Part shown: in pieces, positions 20,380-30,916 of the stretch
Layout: every line of letters begins with the position of its first letter
How positions within the stretch are numbered: the first letter of the stretch is position 1
Assembly (NCBI GenBank): GCA_951640165.1
Contig: OX621255.1
Span: forward strand, 27,316,001-27,380,000
Origin: Pseudoips prasinana
Lineage: Eukaryota; Arthropoda; Insecta; Lepidoptera; Nolidae
Direction of reading: 5' to 3'
DNA: 64,000 nt
The notes under the pieces: model-generated
Database searches by the model: none
The model's input: the letters and a program-made list of their open reading frames with translations, nothing else
Told to the model about the DNA's origin: nothing
Made by a program: the position numbers and the translations under genes

Positions 20380-20505
20380 GATGACCGATGATCTTGTCGC
20401 TGGAAATCGCTGGATGGGGATAGCGCAAGACCGGCAATTGTGGAGATCTTTGGGGAGGCTTTTGTCCGGACGTCTTTCGGCTGATATGATGATGATGAAA
20501 TGAAA
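20380..20505 (+). mobile_element. RTE 3' tail (unit 1)
   Basis: Reads gatgatcttgtcgctggaaa through ggcaattgtggagatctttg to the tail gctgatatgatgatgatgaa. A few bases are missing compared with unit 2 (gtcc|ggacgtc). Confidence 0.85.
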
Positions 20506-20841
20506 ACTTCTCTCTTTAGGTGCGGTATGCACTTTTTGAATGAAGAAAAGTTTTCCATGAGTAACTTGCACGTTGTTCACTGCACGTAATTTTGTTCAGA
20601 TTAAGTTGAATTCAATGTGATGGATGACATAAAACGAGCTTTTCTGTTAATGAAAAAAATTACATCAACTTTAGCTTTTCTGTTAATTAAAAAATTACCT
20701 CAACTTTAGCTTCAAATACAATTACAAGAAATTAATAAAAAGGCTTATTGTATTACTCTTTCACGCAAAAACTACGCAGCGGATTTTGATGAAACTTTAC
20801 AAGAAACCAAGATATTTTATTTACTTAAATCAAAACTACAA

Positions 20842-20998
20842 GATGACTGATGATCTTGTACGGGTCGCTGGAAATCGCTGGATGCGGATAGCGCAAGACC
20901 GGCAATTGTGGAGATTTTTGGGGGAGGCTTTTGTCCAGCAGTGGACGTCTTTCAGCATTTCATCATCATCATCGATATGATGATGATGATGATGAAAT
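20842..20998 (+). mobile_element. RTE 3' tail (unit 2)
   Basis: Same tail as at 20380 with cgggtcgctggaaatcgctg and gtccagcagtggacgtcttt. Its end contains an inverted CAT/ATG stretch, catcatcatcatcgatatga. Confidence 0.85.
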
Positions 20999-21016
20999 GA
21001 ATACTTCTCTCTCTAG

Positions 21017-21157
21017 ACTCAAAAATGGGAAATCATAAATTTAATCGTCCGGTGGGTCTCGAACCTGCACCATCTACCAATCCGAGGTAGGCGCTCTGCG
21101 TTAAGCTACGAACGATACACGCTGGCAGATCAAATTTAGTATTCCCTTGCTAACACC
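21017..21157 (-). mobile_element. SINE-E (tRNA-derived) with 13-bp target duplication
   Basis: The target duplication cttctctct(c/t)tag is at 21004-21016 and 21158-21170. Between them a minus-strand tRNA-like head (gtgggtctcgaacctgcacc, ctgcgttaagctacgaacg) lies next to a short body starting actcaaaaatgggaaatcat. A partial second copy is at 37841-37955. The empty site is preserved in tandem unit 1 (near 20508), which confirms the insertion. Confidence 0.85.
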
Positions 21158-21310
21158 CTTCTCTCTTTAGGTGCGGTATGCACTTTTTGGATTGCACTTT
21201 TTGGATGAAGAAAAGCTTTCCATGAGTTATAGGTATACTGTGTATATATGTACATAGATATACCTCCGTGCGTTATTATTATACATAATATACATAATTA
21301 CAGGGTAAGT

Positions 21311-21356
21311 AAACCTAGATCCTTTACGGGGATAACCCCGTAAAGGATCTAGGTTT
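21311..21356. repeat. 21-bp perfect hairpin
   Basis: Bases 21311-21331 (aaacctagatcctttacgggg) pair with 21336-21356 around the loop ataa. The arm sequence recurs once more at about 21699-21722 (ataaccccataaaggatcta). Confidence 0.95.
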
Positions 21357-21722
21357 AGGTGTTTTTAGTTTTGATCATTTCTGACTAATTGGACTATAAA
21401 ATAAAAAAAAATAAATGAATAATATTTTTAAATACATTTGCAACATAAGTTTAACTTTTTTATACTTATGAAATAAAAATGAAATTTTTTGGTAAATTTT
21501 TTCAACGTTAATCCTAGTCTGTGACCCTGTTAGTTTAATTGCCTGCAATTTATTTATGAAAAAAAAAACAAATTGTCCACCATACAAAAACAATAAAAGC
21601 AAAAGCCACAAAACATAAAGCATAAAAATGGGGCAATAGACAAAAAATATAGACATGGTATTTTATAGTCAAATTAATCAGAAATAATGAAAACTATAAC
21701 CCCATAAAGGATCTAAGTCGAT
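21311..21722. mobile_element. Possible 410-bp inverted-repeat element
   Basis: The left boundary acctagatcctttacgggg is the reverse complement of ccccataaaggatctaag at the right, with about 340 AT-rich bases between. The hairpin at 21311 would then be a duplicated terminus. No target duplication is clear. Confidence 0.35.
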
Positions 21723-22802
21723 TCACGCAGTAACCCCATATATACAAAGACTAAAAAATATTTTTCATTTCTATCAGCAGTCCCCAATGAAAACCCGCAT
21801 GTTTTTTTTTAATATAGAGATGACAATTGGTAGTAAAATATATCTTAAACTATTAATATTGACAGCTTAAAGTATTAAGTAAACCTATAAAAACCCATTT
21901 TGATAACAACTTAAACAAGCTAGCTAAGTAAGTTAAAAGTAGTTAACTAAGTGTTTCTCATTGGACTTGAGAAGTATATTTTCTTTATGGGCTTGAATTT
22001 AGAAAAATAATTTGCTTAAATTATTAATTACATTTTTTATCTACTATTTAACTAAGTTTTAATTCTTATACAAACAGATGTATTTTTTTCTCCATTAATG
22101 TTAATCTTAAGTTACGTTGATATACGAGTATTGTAAAGTGGACGTGGTGTGTGCAATCACAAAGACACTCTCATACTCCGTTGGGATGGCTTTTTGTCAC
22201 GACCGAGGTGAGTTCAAGTACAGAAAATGCCAATTTCCATAATTCCTTTACCGGATGTGTTTCTTGTCAGAAACATTTCAATGGCGCGATTTGGCCCAAT
22301 CCGGTATTTGAACTGCTCATACCTCGTATTCTGTGGTTGCATACGGTCAATGTGGTGTTATACCGTTGAATATGTGCCGAGCGTCGAATTATTAGGCCAA
22401 GTACATCCATGTATTTAGTTTTGAGTGGCGAAATCCGTTATTCTTACCCGTTGATTGAAATTGTCGGTAGGTTATGTTCGGATTTGTTCAAATGAGGTGA
22501 ATAGAGGAATCTGTGAAGACCTCTCTTCACGCATACATGTCAGAGAGAAAATAATAACAAATTAACAAAATAAATGCCTCGTAGCATCTTATTTTTTCTA
22601 CAATAACTGAGTCAATTTCAGTAATCGAAAGACAATAAGATAGGTTATATATTATGATAGTTAATTTGTTTTAATAAAATGCTTAACCGGACCTTATGCT
22701 TCGGTTACGATCTAAATATTTGGTACCAAAATGGATCTTAAGATTATCCTAAATGTTAAATAAACTAAGGCACTCACCTAAACCTCAATTAAAAATTTAT
22801 TA
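21723..22802. other. Unassigned stretch with a less AT-rich island
   Basis: The segment 22132-22512 is of more balanced composition and has overlapping short open frames on both strands. I could not match it to any family. It may be a LINE piece or an old exon; evidence is lacking. Confidence 0.35.
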
Positions 22803-22914
22803 TAATACACAGTAACCCATACACACATACTCACACGTACAAAGCACACACTTACGCACACACCCCCGCGTACACACATACACATACACACACTTACACA
22901 CATACGCACATATA
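22803..22914. repeat. CA/ACAC-rich low-complexity tract
   Basis: Imperfect cacaca units with tacacacatacacatacaca and cacacccccgcgtacacac. It is a degenerate microsatellite. Confidence 0.9.
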
Positions 22915-24179
22915 TGTTGTCTACTATTACATCGTCATATTATGTTATTACGTCCTAAACGCCTACATGAAAGAGAAAGCCTGGAGATATGTAATAAAGG
23001 TCTTGAAACCTAGCAGATATAAATTTATTTGACTTAATTTTATTAATTTAACATTGTAATGTATACTTGTACGAAATAAATGAACTTTTATTTTTATTCT
23101 TACAGTACTCTGGCGTCCATTTTGAAGTATGAAGTGCTACCTACTTCCGCTGTCAAGTCTGCTTTCCGGACTTATCAAAAATTATATAGTATTTAACCCG
23201 AACAGCGATCCAAGATACAGAGAACTTCTTATACATGAGTGGGTCAAATGCTTAACAACATTTTTGCGGCACTTAATCTAAAAGTTGTACAACATTCTTT
23301 AACAATTCTTTAAAAAAAATCCTCAGACACACTCCAAACTTCATAATTTGTCGGAGTTCATGTAAAGAGTGAAAATTGTTGTTAACATGTATTCCAAACT
23401 CATCTTCTACAAGTTGCTTAATTTAATGGGTAAGGTGATGTACATACCTATTTAATAATGATTATGTAACACTACATACAATGTGGTTCAATTATCTTTC
23501 TGTTAATATTAAAGAGGTCCATTGTAAACAATATATTATTATATTATTTAAGCAATTGACATAGACTAGTCCTAATAGCCTTGTGGATGTATATATCAAT
23601 GTATTTATTTATATATTAGTAGGTAAGTCTATTGATGTTCTTTTGTCAGCATTCTTTTTCATTTCTCCTGTGTTATTTTCTTATTTTTGGTATCTCTTCT
23701 CACAGTTCTCCAGGAAAAGATTCCAATAAAAATAAGAAATACCTTTATACTAGTACTTATTATTTTCGCTCTGTATTTAAATTTGTATATGAGTTTAACT
23801 GGGTGCAATTTTAATATTATTAATCTCAAGGTGACCACTGGTACTGTAATGTTAAATTTAAAGCTTTTATTTCAACTTATGCCGCGGAAAATAAATAATA
23901 CACATGTTGTTAATATTAAATACAAAATAGAATACAGCCATTTATAACATTTAAACTAACATACACGTTTTACAATGTATGAGTGATATCCTGGCAAAAT
24001 TACAATTAACTCCAATCTAAGCCACATAACTATAAAAAGGCGAAGTAAAGTGAACAAATCTGTACCAACTCGTAAATCTTAATACATTTTCATCACATTG
24101 TACGTGAAGTATTGAACTACTGCACCCCAATTCGCTGTTTAATCAAGTCGGGGGTGGTAGGGCAAAAATGGCTACGCAT
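22915..24179. other. Unassigned AT-rich stretch
   Basis: A poly(A)-signal-like aataaatgaacttttattttt near 23079 suggests the end of a LINE 3' untranslated region at about 22930-23105. Short open frames at 23632-23947 encode only hydrophobic low-complexity peptides. No gene is supported. Confidence 0.35.
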
Positions 24180-24762
24180 CGTTAACCCGCCTTATGGCAC
24201 TATTCCGATTACACGATGGTCAGAATGGGCCTACAGATAATAGAGAGGTGCGGGCATTTCAGACTTATGTATGTAGGATCTTCCCTTTTTCGCACAAAAG
24301 CTTATAATCATACTACATACTGATCTAGAATAGGCTCACGGTGGTATTTGAAAGTTAACCGACCTTATTGCACTATTCCGATTACACGATGGTTAGAATG
24401 ATGTTCAGACTTATGTATGTAGGATATTCCCTTTTTCGTACAAAAGCTTATAATCATACTACATACTGATCTAGAATAGACTCACGATGGTATTTGAAAG
24501 CCTGAGAAGGGATAAGAGGAAAATATCTAACCTGGTTGGACCAGAAATCTACTTGGATTTATCTTGCAAGAAAATCTCTCGGTAGCAACTTCGATTCTGA
24601 CAGTTGGCAGTGTTGCAGTTCGTACATTGAAAAAAAAACAATGGTTAGAATAGAGATGTGCGGGTATTTCAGACTAATGTATTGAGGATATTTCCTTTTC
24701 CGTACAAAAGCTTATAATCATACTACATATAGATCTAGAATAGGCTCACGATGGTATTTGAG
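24180..24762 (+). repeat. Three direct repeats of about 120-163 bp
   Basis: The block gtacaaaagcttataatcat followed by actacatactgatctagaat and gatggtatttga occurs at about 24290-24352, 24440-24500 and 24705-24762. The first two copies lie 163 bases apart and share gcactattccgattacacga. Between the second and third is a segment (24560-24632) related to the body of SINE-C. Confidence 0.8.
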
Positions 24763-24824
24763 AAATCTAGCGGTAGCTGGCCGGCTTGGACCAGTAATGC
24801 TACTAACCAGGAATCCAGAAGCCC

Positions 24825-25030
24825 CGAGGGTACGTGTCCCGATCATCTGGGTCATCGCGCAAAAGGGGGGCACCGGACAAGCATACCCGCGTTCCCGGGG
24901 CATCAACCATCAGAAGCCAAGAGAAGTCCACCGCATAACACGGTTTCCTCGGTGTGAGTCCGACATGGGTGGGGCACTCCGCAGACACTTTTTGCGGGTG
25001 GAATATGTAGGCATTTCCCCTGCCTAATAA
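24825..25030 (+). mobile_element. R1-type 3' tail, second copy
   Basis: Contains cccgagggtacgtgtcccga, aaggggggcaccgga, gtgtgagtccgacatgggtg and the hairpin-forming cagacactttttgcgggtgg. It matches 60585-60800 closely and 16515-16700 less closely. Confidence 0.65.
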
Positions 25031-25165
25031 AAACTAAAAGGATTTTTTTCAACAAAATCTCCCGGTGGCATCTCGGAGTCTTGCTGTTGGCGATGTTGCA
25101 CTCCATACATTGAGGAACACGTAAACGAACAGCCTTATGCCTTGATATCACTACAGTGACCTGGT

Positions 25166-25461
25166 TAGTTAGTTAGTTGGGTGATAGGTTTCCGCACTTA
25201 GCCTCCTAATTCGGCCATTGTGCGTGATACTTGTTTGGCTACTCGAACCATTTTAGTTCCATCCAGAAGTCCAGGAGACCACGAAAGCTTGGCCTGAGGG
25301 CCTCCTGCAGTGTTTTCACATCATTCAGGAACTTTGCCCGTTGGTAAGCAACACTCTTGCAGTGTAGCAGTACGTGTGCTGGTGTTTCTTCAATTTCTCT
25401 GCACAGGGGGCTGTCTGTGACGCCAATCTTGAAGAGGTGTTGGTTTAGTATGCAGTGACAG
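25166..25461 (-). pseudogene. 5'-truncated LINE C-terminus with 14-bp target duplication
   Basis: The target duplication tacagtgacctggt is at 25152-25165 and 25462-25475. The minus strand encodes HLFKIGVTDSPLCREIEETP, then AHVLLHCKSVAYQRAKFL, ending ELKWFE and a stop at 25249. This is the cysteine/histidine-rich C-terminal domain (with H...C) found after RNase H or RT domains in I/Jockey/R1-like elements; one expected cysteine is replaced (CREI). The 3' end has a TTAG repeat (gttagttagttgg, plus strand). It is a classic dead-on-arrival insertion. Confidence 0.75.
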
Positions 25462-25760
25462 TACAGTGACCTGGTATCAGATTTCTATTCCATAGTAAGG
25501 ACAGCTACTACGAAGCATGGATACGTTCAAAAATTAAATCACTTTGGCAGTCATACATCAGTAGACCACCTGCCGAATAACCTCGCTGATCACTTATGGA
25601 CCGGTGAAAATCAACTTATCATCATCAACCTGATATCGTCCACTGTTGGACATGATAATTATAATCTTTGTTTCAGATATAATAATCATATTATTATATG
25701 ACATCAATTTAACATAAATTATAAATGTATTCATTACAATTACAATATGATCTTAGTTTA

Positions 25761-26078
25761 ATCTATACATGTAATAAAATCGTAGGAAAGTCAAAACTGT
25801 ACATTGAATAGGTATTTTTTTAAAAGGATACTTGGGGCGTGATCTACAATCGATATCTAAGCCAAAAATATAGTTTTTAGAATTTTTGTCTGTTTGTCTG
25901 TATGTATGTCCGGGCTAAACTCAAAAAATACTGCATGGATTTACTTCAAATTTGTCATGAATATTACTAAGAGGTCGGGTCAACATATAGGCTACATATT
26001 ATCACGCTATCACCTACGGGGGAGGAGCTGTGATAATTTATTAAATTTCACGTGGGTAAAACCGCGGGGCACAACTAG
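25761..26078 (+). mobile_element. Non-autonomous Helitron H1, complete copy
   Basis: The 5' end atctatacatgtaataaaat and the 3' end gtgggtaaaaccgcggggca then caaCTAG (25761-26078) are followed by T, as expected for insertion between A and T. A short hairpin (cgtgg/ccgcg type) lies about 10 bases before CTAG. At 318 bp it encodes nothing and would use a Rep-Hel protein in trans. Confidence 0.8.
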
Positions 26079-26127
26079 TATTTAAAAAGCCTCCCCCAAA
26101 GTTTTCTATAACGTTGCCATTTGGAGG

Positions 26128-27051
26128 CCATTTGGTTTTTTTTATTTTTATAACAATGAGCTATATTTTGAGTTAAATCATGACGAATACAAGAGTTGCC
26201 TGCAGAGAGATCTCCATTTTATTTGTTTTCCTGGGGCGGTGAAAAATATGCAATTAAATAAAAATTGCATTATTGACCAACTCTTCAAAAATTAGACACG
26301 AACGAAATGCCCTGTAAAAAGTTTTGACATACCAAGTAGCATAATGTGGAAACAACTATGCATGCAGAACACTTGGATGTTTTTAGCTAAGGACAGTACC
26401 ACTGCATCAATAGTTTGTGATGGACAACGAGAGGAAGTAGTGCTTCAAAATGTCGGTGTAATAAAAATCTCCGACACTTGTATCATTAAATCAACCAACA
26501 GCATACTTGCCGCTCAAAGATCAGTGTCAGCACAAATAGCATCATCATATTCAAAACAGATAAATTTCACTATAGATACATACGTGTCCACTAGTAATAA
26601 AATTGTAAATATGTCTAAAGAGGAAGTAATAGGTAACTCACGAGATTTTTTTCTAAATTTAGTTAACAATGAAAATAGTTTAAAATTAGAACTAAATAAT
26701 ACCATTTGGAAACAAATTTATTCCCATACTTATGTAGTTAGTTTTATATCGTCACTACTCATGTTAATATTAGCGATAGTAATCGTACGTTATGGTCCAA
26801 AAATGATAAACTGTATTAGAACGGCAATACAGCGCAACACCAGGCATCCCAAGGAACCATGTGCCAAACAACCAACAACGAGACCAGGCAGCGCAGACGA
26901 TACTATTTACAGCCAACCGAATCGACAGTCGACAAAGAACTTCACGTCAACGAAAAACTCAACCAATGAGATACCGACCATCACCAGCGGGACAACTGAA
27001 CTATATGAACTGAAGCCTATTCCCGAGAGGCGGCAGAATGTTCACATGTGA
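26128..27051 (+). pseudogene. Errantivirus-like envelope (Env) C-terminal remnant
   Basis: This is the end of an envelope glycoprotein from an endogenous insect retrovirus of the gypsy/errantivirus type. The frame is open from about 26128 but has one stop (TAG at 26293-26295); the longest uninterrupted part is 26344-27051 (235 residues). Upstream of the stop, cysteine-rich ectodomain sequence (HDEYKSC, FICFPGAV) is legible. After it come further cysteines, several N-glycosylation sites (NFT, NMS, NNT) and a hydrophobic membrane span near residues 130-152 of the ORF (SFISSLLMLILAIVIV), then a basic-polar cytoplasmic tail of about 80 residues. The N-terminal part with the fusion region is absent. 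It is not functional as it stands. Baculovirus F protein is a related family but the LTR-like sequence that follows favours an errantivirus. Confidence 0.75.
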
Positions 27052-27054
27052 ACC

Positions 27055-27330
27055 ATAATATTTACTTCAAGGAACCCTAATTAATTTATATCAACACAGC
27101 AATCAATGACAAATTTACTACAACGACGCATCTTGGGACAAAGTACAGCTCAGCGTCAGCATACAACTGACCGAAATATTGAAGACTGCAGCGTCGACGC
27201 AACACACGGATGGCACACAAGTGAATAGGCGTGAATGTGTATTTAGTTTAAGATTAGTATATAAGATTTTAATATTGTAAATAAAACCAGTCATTACGTT
27301 GAATCCGACTTTGACTCATTACCCTGTCAC
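27055..27330 (+). mobile_element. Probable 3' LTR remnant after Env
   Basis: A TATA box (TATATAAG, 27258-27265) and AATAAA (27280-27285) lie about 210-230 bases after the Env stop, in Env orientation, as in a 3' LTR. I could not define the LTR ends or a polypurine tract with certainty. Confidence 0.45.
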
Positions 27331-27631
27331 CACCTCTCACTGCGGCCAAGACACCTTTAGCCGTCAGTACGATCGGTCTTGTGAGCCTGCTTGACCGGCA
27401 GTGAGAAAACCCTCTCTCCTGTGTACATTGCACTACGTACACACCCCTGCTTCCTTCATAGTTTCCGTCTGTTGCCTTAGGTCTCCTGGCAACAGGCTTC
27501 CCGTACCTATCTATATAATTATATGTTATCAGTACATATGGTTAGGCTAGGGTGGTAGGACTATTACGAGTGGTACACAGTAAGGAGTAGGTTATGTGCG
27601 AGCGTTGGTTAATTTGACCCTACAAATTATC
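27331..27631. other. Unassigned stretch
   Basis: Contains a short inverted motif (ggtctcctggcaacaggc region) and no recognised gene. It may be flanking LTR sequence. Confidence 0.35.
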
Positions 27632-27800
27632 TTATGCCCGTACAGTCACCGCGCTTGGCATGCGAGTTGGCGACCTTAGTTAAATGGTACCCAGTACAGG
27701 TGGCGCTGCTGCTTGACTATTTAATTTTTCCCTTAGTCGCCTTTTACAACACCCACGGTATGGTATGGGGTGGCCCTTTTACTCGTATTCCTGGTCCGGA
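27632..27800 (-). repeat. gtaaaaggcgac-core repeat, reverse copy
   Basis: Contains gcatgcgagttggcgacctt and gtcgccttttacaacaccca, the reverse complement of 16701-16830. A 74-codon open frame across it is incidental. Confidence 0.55.
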
Positions 27801-28261
27801 AACCATACGGATAACTTATAGTTATTCTATAAAAAATATATCCAAGCAGCCAAGGTGATATGTACGTACTCATTTAAACTAATTAAGTAAGCCTACCCTA
27901 AAACAGTTTTTCTTCTCCGAAAATATTTGTGAACACAATATATGTCAATGTTTTTCTTAGTACAAGACAAAGTTTTGCCCACGTCAGCTTATTAAGATGA
28001 TTGAAAGCACTTAATTGTAATGAAGGGTCGGTCCGGTGTAGGTTTCATAGGATTAAGTTAGTGTAGTAACGCAAGTCACCACTTTGACCTTGTCTACGAT
28101 AATATATTTGCGCAGTCTATACCCTGAGGTGTTTGTATAGGATTGAAGGACATACGAGTACATGGCTCTTAAGTGGAAATATTTACGTGAAAATATAATA
28201 AAATAGACTCTAGAGAGAAGCTTTTGAGACTTGAACACTTGTATTGCGAGTTTTTTGTTTT
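27801..28261. other. Unassigned stretch
   Basis: No repeat or gene was recognised. Confidence 0.4.
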
Positions 28262-28520
28262 TATGCTGGATGGGTTTGCGCTTGACCACAATCTCACCTG
28301 ATGGTAAGTGAAGATGTGGTCGTAGGTGGACTGCGCGTACCCATAAGATGACTGTTCACTCTAGCCTTGAATAAACCCATGTTGTATGAGTCTGGAAACA
28401 CGTCGTTCGGGAGGGTGTTCCACCGCTAAGCCGTACATATGATAAAGGAGGATGCAAAGCTTCGTACGGCATAATGGGATGTCAAAAACAAGGCGATGAA
28501 AGCCCTCCCGACGCCTAGTA
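28262..28520 (-). pseudogene. LINE reverse-transcriptase C-terminus fragment
   Basis: On the minus strand the frame reads [20 protein letters not shown] then ARVNSHLMG near 28430-28340. The pattern WN.LP..VFP...N...FK is the usual C-terminal end of CR1/Jockey-like ORF2 proteins. Only this end is present, followed by its tail (ccagcataaaaac region). Confidence 0.65.
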
Positions 28521-28654
28521 TACATGGGCGATGGTGATGACTTACCATAACATACATACCTGCAACAAAAAGCATAAAGTCAAATCAATAACTACCTTCT
28601 TTTGAAGTCGGGTAAATATAATACGTGTAAGCTTTCTATACATGTTTAATCTGG

Positions 28655-28925
28655 CGGTTGAATGGTGGTTCAAATCCCGGGTCGGGCCTAATCGTGATTT
28701 TGGGATTTTTCTGTTAAGAAAATTTCTCAGCATCAGTCCGAAGTCTGAGAGTTGGCGGTAATACACCCCGTGCCTTGGAGAGCACGTCAATTGGTCGAGC
28801 TCGTGAATTACCTCTTTTCGGTCAGTCGCTAGTCGTCCCATCGGATCACGAGAGCGCTGGAATAGAAAGAACCCCTGTGTTTGCGCACACACTTGTGCAC
28901 TATAATATGTCATTGTCCCGGCCGA
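28655..28925 (+). mobile_element. SINE-C, head damaged and end truncated
   Basis: Keeps the B-box region tggttcaaatcccgggtcgg, the body (cagtccgaagtctgagagtt, gagagcacgtcaattggtcg) and cacacacttgtgcactataa. The tRNA A-box region and the CAT tail are lost. Confidence 0.8.
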
Positions 28926-28964
28926 CGTCGCCGTAAAATTTTACGAAGCCGTATTTTTAGTAAG

Positions 28965-29222
28965 ATTAGTACAAGTTCAGCTTGGCAAATGCTTGCTATT
29001 CACGCCGGAGGTCGTGGGTTTGATTCCCACCCAGGACAGATATTTATGTGCATAAATATGTCTGTTTGTCCTGAGGCTGGGTATAATTATCTATATATGT
29101 ATGTATCTACAAAAGAAAATTAGTATTTGTAGTATATCAGTTATCTGGTTTCCATAGTACAAGTTGTGCTTAGTTTGGTATCAGATGGCCGTGTCTGAAT
29201 AATGTCCCAGGATATTATTCTT
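28965..29222 (+). mobile_element. SINE-D, nearly complete copy
   Basis: Head agcttggcaaatgcttgcta, B box gggtttgattcccacc, body ctgaggctgggtataattat, tail aataatgtcccaggatatta. Confidence 0.85.
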
Positions 29223-29653
29223 TCTATTAATCTGTCGCGGTAATGAAAAATTGTAGCCAGTTCTATGTTTTTAAAAACAGTAATTACTTTTGAAATAAAT
29301 TTCGTTGCCAATCTATTTTTTATTTTCAACTGTATAGCGATAAAGGTGTACTAAATTAGGGTGGAATACCAATTAAACATGCTCACCTACAAGCCTCTTT
29401 GAAGGCTCTGTCGACACAACTCACTCTATACTTCACAACAAGAAACATTATTCAACTAATTACGTTTTGAAGTTGTAATACCTCAGAGATGAGATATTTT
29501 AAGCGGAACATACACCACTAATTCAGTTCCTGCTTGTACGTATTTGCTTCGTTACAAGTAATATTGTTCGACAAATTACGTAATCAATCTACTGAAACCT
29601 TAATTAATGTCAAATGGTGTACATAAGAGACTCTATCTGCGGGCACATAGAAC
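29223..29653. other. Unassigned stretch
   Basis: AT-rich; no feature recognised. Confidence 0.4.
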
Positions 29654-30054
29654 TATACAACATGTAACTTAATTAACGCACATCCTGAAAATAGTTTGTT
29701 CAGAATCGTTTGCTGAATCGATTTATATCATTTTTTATAGGTAATTTTTTATTCAAAAAAATTTAAACAACGGTAATTATTATCATATTAACCCTGTACA
29801 GTCAAAACAAATTGAAATGGACCGTAAATCAAAGTGATAAGACTTTTATAATCGCAGTTTTATTTGTATTCATACGAATTCCATCATTCAATACAAAATA
29901 CAGAAAAATAAACTTTATTCCAAGATACTAATTTAGTAAATAACAATGCATATACATGTTAAATTAAAAATTTAGTGTATGTATTATGATTATAACATAA
30001 TATTCTAATTGGGGTGTTTGAGGGTGGGCGTTAATTACGTTACATGTTGTTTAT
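29654..30054. mobile_element. 400-bp MITE, copy 2 (inverted relative to copy 1)
   Basis: Ends tatacaacatgtaacttaat and gcgttaattacgttacatgt form the same inverted repeat as at 1525-1926. The interior (caaattgaaatggaccgtaa, catacgaattccatcattca) is the reverse complement of copy 1. Confidence 0.8.
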
Positions 30055-30336
30055 GTATAACTATAGTGAGTGTTACATGCTACTGTAACTAAGTAAGGGC
30101 CATTTAATTGCTGTATTTGTTCAGCAGTACAATGGCCTAATTGGTTTATAAACAAATATATTGCAAACAGTTTAGCCAATTAAAAACGCTATTGTATTTT
30201 TGTTTCAAAACTAAGTTGATTGATTTTATCCATTCCTATTGATAATTTAGGAAGTTGATTAGATTATGTTGAACTTGGGGAGGCTTAAATGCGCGCACAG
30301 TATGATAACGCGTTCAGGGTGTTTTGATAGGGCTGC
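30055..30336. other. Unassigned spacer
   Basis: No feature recognised in this AT-rich stretch. Confidence 0.4.
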
Positions 30337-30503
30337 CGCGCTATTGTAGCGCGAGTACCATGTTCGCAGAGGCCTACGTGGCCGGCTTCCATGCCATCAT
30401 GCGTAAGCGCTGTGCATTTATAACGGTGCGGGTGCGCGGCAGCCCCAGCGCCATTCTGGCCGCGTGTGCCAGCCACTGGGACTCGGTACTGATGGCTAAC
30501 TGA
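30337..30503 (+). pseudogene. LINE ORF2 C-terminus fragment (MFAE type)
   Basis: A plus-strand frame beginning near 30359 reads MFAEAYVAGFHAIMRKRCAF, then RVRGSPSAILAACASHWDS, ending in TGA at about 30501. It aligns by eye with a minus-strand fragment at 34405-34600 (MFAESCVDGFAAIMRRRCAS). Such arginine-rich ends are seen in lepidopteran non-LTR ORF2 proteins (possibly R4/Dong-like). The region is notably GC-rich. Confidence 0.5.
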
Positions 30504-30507
30504 GGTT

Positions 30508-30737
30508 CTACCTGCTAAGTCGCCGAAATTCGATTTCTTAAATAGCGTTCAAATAAATAAAGGTTAACATTACTTAATCAATCGTTAAATCGGCTCCCAT
30601 GAGCACATGTGACGTCATAAATGGTCCGAAATTGATTGTCAACGATAAAGCCGATTTAACGATTGATTAAGACATTTTTAACCTTTAATTATTTGAACGC
30701 CATTTAAGAAATCGATGTTCGGCGACTTAATCGGTAG
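30508..30737. mobile_element. 230-bp fold-back MITE
   Basis: Arms of about 80-85 bp (30508-30590 and 30655-30737) are inverted copies; for example aatcaatcgttaaatcggct at the left pairs with agccgatttaacgattgatt at the right. The loop is about 60 bases (catgagcacatgtgacgtca). It lies directly after the LINE fragment's stop codon. No target duplication is clear. Confidence 0.9.
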
Positions 30738-30916
30738 CGCCCCAGTGAATAGGCCTTCACGCAAGATTAAGGGCCTGACGTAGTTGTACCTTTTACTAAC
30801 ACTAGGCTATTAACATTGTTACTAACTACTCGTGATTGTATTTTTACTAATACTAAGTTAACAACATTGTTATTAACAAATTTATGGACAAAGTCTGAAA
30901 TAAATTTATTATATTA

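Larger units (their letters stand above)
20127..21225 (+). repeat. Large tandem duplication (436-bp unit plus insertions)
   Basis: Unit 1 is 20127-20562 and unit 2 starts at 20563. Both open with aacttgcacgttgttcactg, carry acaattacaagaaataaataa-like sequence, a Helitron H3-like ctctttcacgcaaaaactac, an RTE 3' tail and cttctctctttaggtgcggt, and end gaagaaaag(t/c)tttccatgag. Unit 2 is longer because it holds a SINE-E insertion and a small internal repeat of acctcaactttagctt. Confidence 0.9.

Noticed and set aside
22151..22418. Overlapping open frames as a possible host exon
   Set aside because: No domain, no splice-site pattern and stops on all longer readings. Left as unassigned.
27634..27858. 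74-codon open frame
   Set aside because: It crosses a dispersed repeat with copies at 16701, 59695 and 63761, none of which keep the frame.
30285..30476. 63-codon minus-strand open frame in a GC-rich patch
   Set aside because: The plus strand carries a LINE C-terminus with a homologue at 34405-34600, which explains the composition.
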